64,000 nt of DNA, taken from the NCBI GenBank assembly GCA_031841125.1, contig CM063109.1, positions 8,532,321 to 8,596,320 of the forward strand, given 5' to 3'. This DNA comes from Acanthococcus lagerstroemiae (taxonomy: Eukaryota; Arthropoda; Insecta; Hemiptera; Eriococcidae). Positions 12,650 through 25,850 of this stretch are shown here, piece after piece. The position numbers were made by a program, and so were the translations under genes. The notes under the pieces were generated by a model. It had not been told where the DNA came from. It saw only the letters and a program-made list of their open reading frames with translations, and ran no database searches. Positions within the stretch are counted from its first letter, which is position 1. Every line of letters starts with the position of its first letter.

Positions 12650-13945
12650 TATGTCGCATACCGAGCCCCCGGCATCTCAGACAGAAACCTCCCCAATTTT
12701 GTTCCATATCTTATGGTTTTGGGCCGCCCTGCACCACGAGAGTCCCACCCTTCTTATAATTTCCCCCTTCTAGCTCATTCCTGGTCTTCTCCTCCTAGTG
12801 TGATAATAGGGAACCCAAAACGTGGTCTTATCTCATCGATCTTCTCTCAATCTAGCTAAGTGACCCGCATACTTCATTTTCAGTAATAAATCAACTATAT
12901 TACCCCCCTCCCCTGTATTTAGTCGTCCCCCTTATAAATGTTGTCGTAATCTTATCCTTCCTTTTGATATTCAAAATACTCCTCTCCGTACTTCTCTGCG
13001 TTGTCATCAGCCTTCTGGTTCGGTCTTCAGTGATCGAGCACGTCTGGGCCCTATATGTTAGAGTTGGTAGGATGCAGGATTCAAGCATCTTGACTTTTGT
13101 TGGTGTTTGCAGATTCCCCTTAAAGATTGTCTTTAGAGCCCAGCATCCCTTCCAAGCTTGCCTTATACAAGCCTCTTCATTTCCCCCCTAAATGACATAA
13201 TCTGGCCAAGGTGTGAATACTCCTCCACCGATGCCAATTCCTTACCCCATATTCAAATTCCGTCCCTTGGTCTTGCTTATGTTTACCCGAAGTTTTCGTT
13301 TTCTGCGACCAGCTCGTCGAGCATCCCTTGGACTTCCCCTCTGTCTCCACTTATCAATACTGTGTCATCGGCATACCTCAAATGGTTTTAAGTGTTTATC
13401 GTCGGTTTTAGTCCCTTTTTTTGCCCAATCTAATTTCCTGAAGATTTGTTCTGTAATCGCATTGAATAGATTCAGAGACAAGGGCTCACCTTACTTAACG
13501 CCTCTGTATAAGCTGAAGGGGGTTCCGGGTCTGTCCGTTCTTACATTACGTAGGCTTACGTGTCCTGTTAGAGGACCTCCAAATTCTTACACTTTTGTTG
13601 TCAACTCCCTGCTTCCTGAGGGCATCCATAAATACACGGTCGACGGTATCAAAAGCCTTACAAAAGTCAACGAATACTAAATGCATTTCAGTTTGGTAGG
13701 CATCCGCTTTTTCTATGAGTTGATTTAGTGTATGGATGTGGTCCACCGTAACGGAGCCTTTCCTGAACTGTTTGCTCGATGGATTGGGCGCTGTCCAGCT
13801 GGATATGCCCTACTTTTCAGGATCTTCATGAACACTTTCTTGTTTATGTTGGTGGAGAGGCTGATCGACCGATAGTTTTTTTGATAACATAAAGATTCCA
13901 TACATTCATCTGAGTTTCGAAATAAATTCAGCATTGCTATATAGG
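12650..13945 (-). pseudogene. RTE-like non-LTR retrotransposon relic, copy 2 (RT domain to C-terminus)
   Basis: Minus-strand fragments in order: YRSISLSTNINKKVFMKIL, the DHIHTLNQLIEKADAY block, then LVFVDFCKAFDTVDRVF (RT motif A), then HLRYADDTV (motif C, about 13360-13385). These are followed by MLESCILPTLTYRAQT, SILNIKRKDKI and KYAGHLARLREDR, ending with RAAQNHKIWNKIGE. This is the usual domain order of RTE-type elements, 5' truncated within the RT and broken by stops and frameshifts. It abuts a TIR element at 13944. Confidence 0.85.
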
Positions 13946-14184
13946 GTAGCCTAGCCACTTTCTGGAAAACCGGAAATAGTCAGGGAATTGTTATTATTTT
14001 GATCAAAACTAGAGGACTTTTTGAGAATAATGAGAATTAAAGAATATACACACTATTTTACTAGCATTAGTGTCAGCGTAAAACGTAATGACTTACTTCT
14101 TTTACAAAGTATTCTTAAAGCTGTGTACAATACTAGCTGAAAAAGGTCAGAGAAAATCATTCTAAAAAAAAAAAGTGGTCCCTA
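13944..14184. mobile_element. TIR element, CAGGGTTGCCAC family, degraded copy
   Basis: The left end reads AGGGTAGCCTAGCCACTTTC, then TGGAAAACCGGAAATAGTCA. The right end is AAAAAGTGGTCCCT. Both are diverged versions of the ends at 10176 and 31638. It sits immediately next to the RTE relic. Confidence 0.65.
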
Positions 14185-17100
14185 CAGTAGAAATTTCTGT
14201 AAGTAATTCTTACCTGTCCTCAGTATCGAAGCGGCTTCACGAGTTGAAGCGTACAACTTGAGCGTAAATTTTAATGACAAATTTAGGTTTAGATAGCCAA
14301 TACTGGCGATGGGAAACGAAGAGTGTCAACACTTCTTGTACTATTCTCAATAATATTGTCCGCTGCTTCTCTCAGTAGAATGCTGTAAAGAAAGTGTCAT
14401 GGACAAATTTCGATTTCAAAATTGCCGAATATCAACGAAATTTCAGCAGAATTTCGGAATATTAAAGGAAAGTTTCATTGAACAAAATATATTCATTGTA
14501 TATCCTTAAGACTGGATATGAATACTTACTACTTCGAAAATGGAACAAAAAGCGTTAACACTATTGGGTGCTCTGAAGGGGATATCATACTTTGAATTCA
14601 CGTGACTGGAATTTTCGCGTCGAATCCTATGACTAAAATTTTTGTACTCGTGTTGTACCTTCAGTATTGAGATTAGGCAATGACTAGTTTTATAAATGTT
14701 TGTTAAAATTTTGGTATTCTACTCATTGCCGCCCTTGGAAAATTTTCCGAATTGGAATTTGGTAATCAAATCCCCTAGCAAAATTCTCTTCTCACCATCA
14801 GAGCCTTACTTCTATATTTATCGTAAAATTTGCCCTGCGAACGTAGTAATGTTTTGCTGATAATCGGTACTTCTATCCAGACTCTTCACAATTTCATTAT
14901 ATTTTGTCCTAAAAGGCAAAACCAAAATTTTGTTGCGTGATAGTTATATTTCGTCAAATACTGATTCCTACTCTCCACTTTACTGCAAAAAAACTTACTG
15001 TTCTTTAAAAAAATAGGAATAAAAAATAGGTACTTGATCTTTTCATGAAATAACAAAAAATAATTGAAAATCCCCATATTTTTTAATTTTTTTTTCTTGT
15101 GGCCACCCGCTGCAAATTGTTTTAAAATGGCCAGGAAAATATTTTAGTTTGCAGGTAAACTTCATTTACCTGATTAATACCCAAGTAATAAAAAATTGAG
15201 CGAGTTGATGAGAAATATTTAAAACAGTGAAGAAATCTGAATTAAAGATGGGAATGAAGAAGTAATGCGGTTAACCAAGAAAATAAGATTTGAGAGTACC
15301 GATTGTTTTATTTCTCTTTTGGGGCCTTAACCAGCATCTTGTGTTAAGAGCAAATAACGGGCCAATAGAGGGCTTTTTGTTCTGCCAGGAAGGCAGTGCC
15401 CCATATGACCACAACCTTTTACATTCCACCCTTAAGATTCTTCCAGAATATTTTTCCAATTTGGACACCAATTCTACCGATGGCTGACGGGATGCAGATG
15501 ATTATGAAGTACGATATTGTATTTGTCCGTCCAAGAAATTTTAATCATAAAGTTGTATTCGGCAGCCATAGTCTGTGAATGCAGCTATAAAATATACAGT
15601 GTGGGTCAAAACATTGCAAAAATTGGAACATAATAATTTTTTGTTTAGGAGGTTCTTCGCTAATTATCAGTTAATGAATATAAATTGAGGGTGCAGGATA
15701 ATCGTAAGTAAGATGCATCTGTGAAGAGAATGCGCTCCAGAACTGATTGTCAGCCAAAAATTATCGGATTAAGCGAGCATTTCTTGTACAGGAAGTCCAA
15801 AAATTATAAAAATTTTCTAGGGTAATATTTACTGAACTAAAGTTTATGGAAATCCTGTTGTACAGATTTTCATGACATTTTTTTTTCTGTCCACCCTAAG
15901 CCGTAACATCACACCTATGCTCAATTTTTGTACTTGCGAATGTAATGAGAATTTTATTGGCACGTACAAAAATAGTGTACGTTTGGCCACATCTCAACCC
16001 CTTGCGCAGTTAGCGTTGGCAAACACATCTACAATGTCGGAGTAAGTAGCCTACTTGGTAGGTTGAGGGGGGATAATTAGACTCGAGACACCTGTGTGTG
16101 CAAAAAAGTATAAAAATAGATAATGAATATCAGTAGCCTCCTGTTCTTGGAACGTCCAGGAAAGTCTCTCCATCCTCACCCCACTCCCTTAGCTGGATCA
16201 AGAATAATAGCTGGTTTTTGAATCGGGAAATCAGCTAAGAAGTGAAGAATGAAAACAGATGGAAGAAACTGGGATCGGGCATGCAAAGTTCCGTTCTCAT
16301 TTAACGAGGGAAGTTTTAGATGAGTAGTCGCGTTTCTGGCGACGAGAACTGGCTTTCAGAATGGCGAAATTCAGCGCCAGTCTAAAAAAATGCAGATTTA
16401 TCCATGTTCGGCACATTTCAAATCAGCACAACGTGAAATCACGCCACTTATTTGACAGACTGTCGTAAATACCTTTGAAATGAGTGGCAAAACAGTAGCA
16501 CTCTAAATAATTAGTGCAGGTCGGAAAGTTCGATAATTCTCTGATCAATCTGATTCTTAGCTTTAATTAACTTTAAGGATCAACATAATAAAATTCTAAA
16601 ATGTTGATTAGGGTTCATTCATTTATTATGTGTTCAAAATTTAGCCTATTTCAGGACCAGCTGCCCCCTAGTAATCAGCTGTGATCAACCCTCGCCCTTC
16701 AGATTACATAATAATAGAAAATCTACAAATAAAGCTAAAAACAAAGGGGAAATTAGAGTATTCATATGAGAGCTTTAGAGTTCGTCTCAAAGAAACTTTT
16801 CAACATTTAAGAAATGAGAAGCGATGTTCCAAAACAGCCTCTAGCCACTTTCAAAAATTCTGCAGGAGAATGAAATAACGTGGTACTTTTCTGCATACCA
16901 TGTGCCACCAGTAACTGTTAGGTTGCCTAGTGGAACACTACCTGTGTATTGTTAGGTCGACTGTGTAGGGATATGTGTACGTATATCTTCGTTTCGGGGG
17001 AAAATGGACATATGCCGTTTTGGAATATCGCTCCCCGAATGTATCTAGGGAATATTCATCTTTATCTTATCAACTGGTTCTGAAAATTCTCATGTTGAGA

Positions 17101-17780
17101 TGTGGCCAAAAATGGCCTTTTTAGCCACTTTGAAGGTTTTGTGCAGAACGTCTGGACGGTACAGGAAAAGTTGGCCGACAAATTCGGAATCAGCGCGTGA
17201 AAAATAGGCTCGCAAATTTGGTTCGCTCTTCGTAGCTCCAGAAAATCAGAATTTCTTCGGCAGTGTAGTTTCGTTTTGCAGACCTTGAATTTGGCTTCAC
17301 GTTCCAACTGTTTTGAAAATCCTTATTTAATCGTAGTATTTGCCGATTTTGTACGTTCAAAAGCAAGCAAGATGGTTTGAATTTTTTCTAATTTTTTGAG
17401 TGTATTTTAATGAAATCCTCAATTCCTTGCGATATTTATGTAAATTTTTTGTAAAACAATTTTTGACAGTTCGGAATTCTGATTAATTTTCTAACCGTAG
17501 TACGAATGTTGTAAATAGAGACGCATCGGAGGGGGAGGGGCTCCCATCGTTTTCACAGTTAGCTTTGGTTTGAAAGTCGGTACCCCAAGTTGTAAAACGT
17601 GAAACTCTTACACTTTTTTTACTCAAATTAGTAATAAAACCTCAAACATTTTTTTGATCACGCTGATCGTGAACTTAAGGGCTTCGCTGTTGGAAAATTT
17701 TAGACCTCTTTTGCATTTTCTCTTCGGTACGTTCCTGATGTCGAATGATTGGTAAACTGGTTTTATTTATTTATTTTTCT
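14185..17780. other. No recognisable gene
   Basis: Non-coding, AT-rich, with only short ORFs. No transposon end pair was found. Confidence 0.45.
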
Positions 17781-17787
17781 AATTGCA

Positions 17788-18181
17788 AGCTTTTCCTTTC
17801 TTGGTCATATTTTTGGTGGACCAGTATAGAAGTAACAGACTTGTGCTGTTTCAGTTAAAATACTCAAAATTTGCTCCCTCGAAGAGGAAAGTGAGAAATA
17901 GATTCCAATATAAGACTGAGAACCTAACAGTTCACATTTCCTTGTTCTGGAAGGGAAAGGAAAGGGAGCTGATCCGCAAAGTAGTTGAGAGCAACAGCCT
18001 CAATCGTGACTGTTTTCCACATGATCAATCTCTCGTTCAAGCTGTTAATTTCATCGCAATCTTCTGCGAACTCGGCATATGGACAGATGATAAATGCTCA
18101 TCAGTGATTGATTTTTCAGTAGAATTCACACAGCTGAAGATGATAGTTGCGAACAGAGGCTTGGAATTGAAGCATGTTTGA
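17788..18181 (+). CDS. Unidentified ORF, about 130 codons
   Basis: An open frame follows a pyrimidine-rich AG at 17787; a second acceptor-like site, TGCTGTTTCAG, lies at 17855. The later part reads KTENLTVHISLFWKGKERE, then VVESNSLNRDCFPHDQSLVQ, and ends at a TGA. It is the longest plus-strand ORF here not explained by repeats, but it has no recognised domain. It lies just before the repeat element at 18360. Confidence 0.22.
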
Positions 18182-18359
18182 ATTGAGCTTCAACTGCAAC
18201 TAAAATTATCTAAAGTAGCTCGGGCTGTAATTTTTCTCATACTCCGGCCCAAGGCCGCCCTTAGCTTTTTTCCGCCTTTGGGCTATGGAATTTTGTGCGC
18301 CTTTTCTCCGTAAATTTTTCTCTTTTCTTCAAGCAGGTGAGGCTTAGGAGGTCTCAAAG

Positions 18360-20109
18360 CAGGGTTGTTCCGTCAAATAACTTGAGTTATTTTACCGTAA
18401 TTTTACTAGTAAAATTACTCGTGTCAAAAAATTAATTATACGACAGTTTTTTGACATTACCTATTTGACGTTATAAAATTATTGAAAGAGGAAAAGTGAG
18501 AGCCGAGAAAGCTGAGTAATTATTCCTCGTGTATTATAGAATATTAATTATCATTTCGTTTGGAATCAGAAATCACTATTGTATCACTTTGTCACCTAAG
18601 TCAAAACGCTTCAAGATGTAGATTATACGTGTTAACAATTATCATACAGATTAAAAATCAGCAAATTATACCTTGAAAGAGAGAACAAAGAATTTAGAAT
18701 TGGAAAATTCTATTATAATGACCAGGGCTGCAATTTTTATGCGAATGTGTATTTCCATCTATGGCGTATATTCCCAGAAGTTTTTAAAGATTTTCATTTA
18801 TCACAGAATTCTGAGTAACATGAGCAAAAAATGTTTTTTGGATTTTTTCAATTTTATCTTTATCGTGTGGCTCCTATATAATTACGTTAAATTCCAAAAT
18901 TGATCTGACCGAAGCAAAAAATAATAGTTACTTATTTTCCTATTTGTGTCTAGAAAAATATGTTCTTTTGCATGTGAGATACCCTTTCTCTTGCCCACAT
19001 CACGTTCATTAATCATCAAGAAATTACGAATCGGTGCAATATCTCCTGCGTGCATCTCCTATTGAAAAGAAGATTGGACTTCTTAGGTAGTTACTTCATT
19101 AGATCGTTAAGTTTGAAATTGGATAAAAATTGTCTTAGTGTATCCGACTTAATTTTTCCTTTAAAATGATACCCATATCGTATTTGCATTTTGGCGCATT
19201 CATAGCATTCATACCAAATTGGGGGAGGGGGTCATTTAAAGGTCTTCTATTTTCAATATTCGGTTTTGTTAGACATCCTGTGAAGCTTTTAAGAGCTGAT
19301 AATCACTTCATATGATAACAAAACATTCAGTTTCAACGCTGAAAAACCGAAAATATGCGCAAGAAATACACGCAAAAAAATGTCAAAATATGCTAAAATA
19401 TGCGGTGTGAAACCACACCCTCATGGGTATCGAAATATAGGGTTTTCGAAGCACTACAATAAGAGCCATTCGTTTTAACGTTTATTTCATTAAATCATCA
19501 AAAACACAAAGAATTTTTTCATTTCCAATTAATCGCAATTGTAGTTTGCTGCTTCACAGTTTAATGCCTTGAATAAGCTTTTATGTAGGAAAAAAAAACC
19601 TTAAACGTGGCTACCGATAGGTTTTTTTTTCTTGTCTCTAATTTTCTAGTCTTCAGCCGACATTCTTCCAGCAGCTTACAGCAATAAGCAAACACTCTGT
19701 TTTTTTGTTTTTTTTTTTAGAAAATCGTGAAAATTGTGGAAATTTTGTCAATAGAAGTGATTCTTGGCCAGTTTTTGGGAAAATATGCGCTAACAACCTC
19801 AAATATGCGGTATCGGCTATTTTTCAGCGAAAATATTCAATTTGATGCATTTATGACCTACATATGCAAAGATATGCGCCATAAACTTTTGCATACGGAT
19901 TCAGAATTTCATGATTCGCAAAGATAATGTGGATATGCGCTACCTAGTATTACGAGAACAAATATGCTTTTACATAAAAATCCTAGCCCTAAAAATTATC
20001 ATCTGACTATTTTTGTCAGTTTTTTGACAATAGAATTTTTTGACCGTTATTTTACGTTATTTGACATGAAATGTCAAAAAGATATTTGACGCGTCAAGGA
20101 ACAACACTG
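18360..20109. mobile_element. Terminal-inverted-repeat element with GTCAAA-rich ends
   Basis: The left end CAGGGTTGTTCCGTCAAATA is the inverse of the right end TTTGACGCGTCAAGGAACAA followed by CACTG. Many copies of GTCAAA/TTTGAC lie just inside both ends (about 18374-18480 and 20005-20090). The flanks TCTCAAAG and TCTCCATG match at 6 of 8 positions, a possible hAT-like duplication. The middle (about 19320-19970) is strewn with AAATATGCG words and has no intact ORF. Confidence 0.65.
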
Positions 20110-22410
20110 TCTCCATGTATACAAAAATGTAGTTGGTGATAAAAGTGTTTTGGAAATGAAAAATCCCTAATTCATGCTAATCATTTATAAATAAGAAATA
20201 CCTAATTACACTAATAAATGTTGTAATATTAAATTGAATACATCCTAAAAACAAGTATAAAATAAACAAATTATTTAAAAACTTTTTTCTTGATTTTTTA
20301 CTTGCAAAATCATTAATAATCTCTTCGTAATTTAATTATTTCCAACAAAATTTAACCGTTCTCAACTTTTTAATCTGTTCATGAGATGCAATATAGTCAT
20401 TTGTATTCGTCCATTTTGTAAGTTTTTTTTTTTTATTTTAATCAAACGTAAAACTACAAAGTCTGCTTCATTTATCGTTTTTTCGAGTGAATTATACTCT
20501 TAAGAAAAAAATCGTCTTTGTTTGCCGCCCGGGCAGCCTCTAAAAATCTGCTGCCTTGGGCTGATGCCCCTTCAGTCGTGCCTAAATACGAGCCTGCTTC
20601 GGCCTCGGTAAGTACCAGAGCAGTGCACGATACCGATATCGGTACTCGGCCTAAATACTAAGTACTTATAATTTATTAGGCTCCGGCTGTAGCTTCGATG
20701 AAAATTTCTCGATAACTCCGGCTCCGTCTCTTTCAAAACTGCGGCTTTTGCTCAATTTTTTGGGTGGAGTGAGGAAAGACGTAAGAAAGAGGAAGGTTGA
20801 AGGGCCAGTACGAAAGCCTCGGCTCCGTCCCTCAATTCAAAAGAAGAATTATCTGAAACGGCTTTGAAGGCGAATCTAATTAATCAGCGATAACGTACAG
20901 ATAAACTGCGTACGTGACAAAAAAAGTGCTCAAGATAAGAGATAAGAATAACGTAGGATGCCCTTTAAATTCTGCGAAATGAAATGTAAAATTTTTAATT
21001 GCCAATCTGATAAGGAAAAAAAAGATTATTGTATGGAATTATGGCACAGCGAAACCAAACATGAGTTTTAGCTGACATTGCGTTTCATGTATTTGTGTTC
21101 AGTGTGTACTTGGTTGTGACTTGGTTGTTGATGTATGTACGGTATATAGGCTTGGTCACAAGCTTATGAATTTACATTCTTCTTCTCTTTTCAATCATTG
21201 AGTAATTTTCCTGATCTGTGCGTGTGTGAACCAGTTTTGTCCGAGAAATGACAAGGAACTTGTTATTTGAAGTCTCAATTGATGCAGAGGTGGAGAAACA
21301 AACGCCTTGTGCAATAATAGCAAATTCGAGAGAAAATGTTCTTGTTTCAGTTGTCTGTTTAGAGAGGATGCAGGATGATAATACATTCACGCGTGTGTAA
21401 TATTGTGTAATAACATGTCAAGTTTAAGAATTACAAATATTTGAAATATTAAAGCTACTAATAGCTTCCCCTCTTTTAATCTCGTGTGCTTCGAGAGACT
21501 GGAAGAAGTCTGAGAGGTCAGTGACTGAACTGTACAATCACTGGTATCATACCTAAAACAGAAGTTTTAAATTTAAGAAATTCCCCTCTTGAGATTCACA
21601 CTTCCTTATTCCCTCGATAACGTTGACTTGGTAAACATCTCGACTATCGTTGTCACTTTTCAGTTTCGGATTCGCGGTTCGTGGTTTTATTATACGATGC
21701 TATTTCACCTTCGATGAACTGAATTTGCCCTGCCTGACTGGTTGGTCGCTGCTCCTGATCAAATTACGCATCACAGTGATGAGTCAGACGAAGCATCGAA
21801 TTCTCAAATAATGGGAACGACTTCGCATCTTTCACATGCCTGGAAAAACATACGCGTTTGTCGAAACTGTTTTCACGGCTGAATGTGAAAACGTGTTCAC
21901 GCAGGGCGCTGCCGTGCACGCTCGGAGAAATTTTTTCTCGATTAAATTTCGTTGTTTTTCTTTCCTTCTATTTATAAACAAATGAATTTGTTTCGCCGCC
22001 TTCTTATAAGCAATTAATTATAATGTACAGTAGAACTCAACCGGCCCACGTCCGCCATCAAGCTTCTGTGTGTAGATTCCTTAACCTTGAATCGCGCGCT
22101 TGTTACGCGCACTGCCCGGTGTCTGAACTTGTTAGCTTGAAAAAAAAAAGAGCCTGCAACCAGTTTCACTTGTCTGCTTTGTAAGTAGTTGCTCGGGTTT
22201 CTTTTTCCCTTTTTTATGTTCAAGTAATCTCCTGGAATGATACTTTTCATTTTGCGGGGTGGAGGGGGGCATTCATTTCGCTCAGTTAGTAAAAAAAGTC
22301 ATTCAGTCAGTCACTTGTGCATTTTTGATTTTTTTTTTTTTTCAGTTTTTCTGTAAGGCTACTTTTATTTTCCATACACTGTGACGCAGTTTGAGACAAT
22401 AAGGGTTCTG
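20110..22410. other. No recognisable gene
   Basis: This contains debris such as CCCGGGCAGCCTCTAAAAAT (20529) and GGTACTCGGCC (20641). A cleaner, more CpG-rich stretch at 21600-21950 has no ORF worth reporting. Confidence 0.45.
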
Positions 22411-22790
22411 TATGGCTTTTCATCGGCGGGTTTGTTTACATGATTTCTTATCTCGATGTAGAATTATCATCAATGAGGTATGTGACTTGACACAAGAAAA
22501 GGGCCTCAATAAACACTGAGGCTCTTTTCTGTGCCACATCGTATTATAATTCTTTTGACACATTTTATTACGTTTTTCAGATTTTCTAAGTAGAGCACTG
22601 AAAGAAAAATATGGAAATTTATAATAAAATGTGCCAAAAAAACCATAATGTCATGTGGCACAGAAAAGGGCCTCAGTGTATGATTACCATTGAGGCTCTT
22701 TTCTTGTAACACCTCATACAGCTCCTTGGTGATAATTCTACAGCGAGATGATGAATCATGTAAACAAACCCGACGATGAAAAGCCCTATG
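22411..22790. repeat. Foldback element with double internal hairpins
   Basis: Left arm 22411-22570 and right arm 22620-22790 are imperfect inverses. Both contain GGGTTTGTTTACATGAT, TGTAGAATTATCA and TTTTCTGTGCCACAT (or their inverses). Each arm also carries its own small stem, GAAAAGGGCCTCA...TGAGGCTCTTTTC. The centre is about 50 bp. It has no coding potential. Confidence 0.88.
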
Positions 22791-22849
22791 TGCTACTGAT
22801 TTCGGATATAGCATTACAGTCAAGAATTTACCCAAATTTGGTTTATATC

Positions 22850-23650
22850 AGGGAATATCGCATGGTATTTTTAACCGGCTCCAATGTGGGCTCAAAAATT
22901 GAATTTTCAAATCTAAAATGGGCAACATTGACTTGCATAGAGAATTTACCAAGTTATCGCCATTATGTTGTGAATCCTGCGTTTCGAATATTACATCCGT
23001 TTTTTTATTCGGCCTTAATTGGTGCCCAACAATCTAAATTTTGGAACCACGGTTAGCAACATCTCATTGGTTTGAAAAATTGAACGAAATATTGAAAATG
23101 GGGTGCGTTGAGCCAATGATTCCGAATATCACATCAAATTTTTGATTTGGCCTCGATAAGAGCTCTTTGGATATAAAATAGACTACATTGAATTGACTGG
23201 AAAATGGACAAAATGGGTATATCTTTTTAGGGGCGGGCGGATGGAAGGATTGCCTGATTTTGAATATCGCATCCGATTTCTCATTCGGTCCAAATTAGAA
23301 TCCAGAGATCCAATTTCCGGACCGGAACTGGACCAAATAGACTTAATAAACTGAATAATGATCGAAGGTTTAGTTCGTTGGGTCGATGACTTTCAATATC
23401 GCATCAGATTTTGGATTCGGCCTGGATTAAAGGGGATAAAATCCAATTATTTCCAGATGCAAAGTGGAATTGAATTGGCTTGAAGAATTGATGAAATATC
23501 TAATTTTTTGGGGGTAGGCGGCGGGAGGAAACGGCTCGCATCAGATTTCTCATTCGGCCCGGATTAGAACCCAGCACTAAACTAGGTAAAATTGACTTGT
23601 TTTGATAAATTGGATAAAAGTCGAAGGTCTTTCAGAAGTCCAACCAGGTA
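22850..23650 (+). repeat. Diverged tandem array, unit about 135 bp
   Basis: GAATATCGCATCCGATTT..CATTCGGCC-type blocks recur near 22853, 22985, 23124, 23261, 23393 and 23537 (spacing 132-144 bp). Blurred copies may continue to about 24130. Each unit also has an ATTGACTTG..TGGAAAAATTG-like segment. It starts 60 bp after the foldback at 22411-22790. Confidence 0.8.
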
Positions 23651-25523
23651 TCGAAATAGAGGTCTTGCAAGTTGCTTATTCCGATAACTGACTTATACGT
23701 CTCTTAGACTTGATGTCGATTTCGATAGTGAAATTAATTCTTTTCAAATGACCGAAAAAATGGAACAAATTATCGAAATGGGAATTTTTGGATTGTTTGG
23801 AATAATTTAATTGGATTTTTCATGTAGCATTTACCCGGGCTTCATATTCGATATTTTACCCAGTAGCGAGCGAAATGACTCCAGCTTATAGAAATGAGCG
23901 AAGTATCAAAATCAGTTTTTTTTTTTGAGGTGGTGGAAAATTGACTTTGAATATCACGTTAAATTTTACATTTAGCTCGATTTGGCGCCAATATCAACAT
24001 TTTACGCTGCAATTTCAGTGCAAAATTAACCTGATTTAAATAAATATCAAACTCGGCTTGGTAGGTGCCTACCAAAATTTATTATTTCACTTTGAATATT
24101 GACAAATTCTACATTTCAGAGTTAATATGAAGTGGAATCGAAATAAATTGAGAGAAAAATCAAATTCCTTGCTCTTCTCCGCCTCATTAGTGGGTCATAT
24201 GGCAGCTTCGAAGAAGCACAATTGAATAACTTCATGCTTTTTTCGAGCCCAAGTTGTGGTTCAAAAAAACAGCTGACGCAAAAGAACGTTACTCAGATGT
24301 GTACCTCATGCAAATTTTAAAGCGAGAGTAAATTTCACCTATGTGAAGTGTAAAATGTCGAATTTGAGGCTTCAGTGTGTACCCTAAGCTCTTCATTGCA
24401 GCTGCCCAAATTGGAAGATTGATGATTTTACAATTTTTTCCTACTGTAGTACCCCCCCCCCCCCCCGCCAAAAAATCTTTGGCGTCGAGTATTTTAATCA
24501 TTTTGCTTACAATTACATTATTTATCGAATTTTTTTACTATATTTATTACATTCATTTTCATTACGTTCATTACTATTATTTAATCATTAAATTTGATGA
24601 ATTTTTCAACATTATTATTTTTTTTACATTCGTTTTTTTTTTGAGTAGGTAACAAAAAATTTTAGAAGCATGTTCTTCCTTTCTTTTTCGGAGCTACCCA
24701 AGTCGGAGCTGCCCAAGGTTTCTGATGTTGCTAAACAACTTTTTGATAGTGCCCAATATAGGCGGTACTACCCGTTAGGGTACACACTGTGAGACTCAGA
24801 TTTGGACTGAATTGAAGAACTGACGGGATAGTTAGAATCAGTAAAACCCAAAAACTCTGTTCATTACTTAGTTCGAGTTTTCAAAACAAGTCAATTTTAC
24901 TCATATTGAATCCAAAACTGATTTTCGGATCCAAATCGTGATCTGATCAAAAATCTGATTCAATATTTGAAATCAGCGAGTCAATGTAGCCTATTTTGAG
25001 GCAGAAATTTGGATTTTTAAGCCCAATTCAGGGTCCAGTCATGAATCAAATGTGACATTCCAAATCAACGACCTAAAAAAGAACAAGAAAAAAACATGTT
25101 GGTATATTGTTTACATGTCCATTCAAGATTACAAAGTTGGTGGTATATTTTTGAGCCTTCTTTTAGGAAAATTTTTTTCACTCGAAAAGAAACTCGACGT
25201 TGCCACTTGAAGATATTTTTAGTCTTGCAACGATCTGATTTCGCGATCGAAAAAAAATGAGGTGGGGGACCAGTTTGTGGATTACCTGGTATATTATTTT
25301 GAATAACTGCGCCATTTTCTGTTTGTTTTTTGTGAGAAAATAATCATTACCATTTAAATTATCCTGACAAATTTTAAAAGAAATATTATCCTGTTGGCAG
25401 ACAGTATTTGGTGTTTGCCCTTGCAGTACTGTGATAAGTATCCTGGGAAAATTATCTAAAATCACTCTTTCAGTACAGCCTTGTTGAACATGATTTATAA
25501 AAAGTTGAATTAAACTGATAGAC

Positions 25524-25850
25524 CAGGGACGTACCGATAGGAGCCCCCCCCCCCCTTCCCATAGGAAAGTTTTACTCAGCAGTTGGGAAAATTCAACAAA
25601 TTGAATATTTTTTTGCTTTGATTCTTAGGAATTGAGTTAAGAAGTTGAAACCCAACAAGTCAAACGGTTTTTGTTCTTTTGCTTTGATACATGGGAGGAA
25701 TTTTGAGTTGAAACAGTTGGAAAAATCCAACTAGTCAAAAGGTTTTTTTTTTTGCCTTGATACTTGGAAATTCTGAGTTGAGTCAGTTCGGACTTTCCCA
25801 ATTCCCCCCCCCCCCCTCCATCCTCAGAAAAACACTTCGGTACGTCCCTG
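25524..25850. mobile_element. hAT-type MITE with internal tandem repeats
   Basis: The ends CAGGGACGTACCGATAG and CTTCGGTACGTCCCTG are inverted, each followed inward by a poly-C run. The flanks TGATAGAC and TGATACAC form an 8-bp duplication with one mismatch. Inside, a motif of about 90 bp (CAGTTGG.AAAATCCAACTAG, then TTTTTGCTTTGATACTTGG) is repeated about three times. Confidence 0.85.

Noticed and set aside
13213..13680. 155-codon plus-strand ORF
   Set aside because: It is the antisense shadow of the RTE-like reverse transcriptase relic, whose minus strand carries the recognisable RT motifs.
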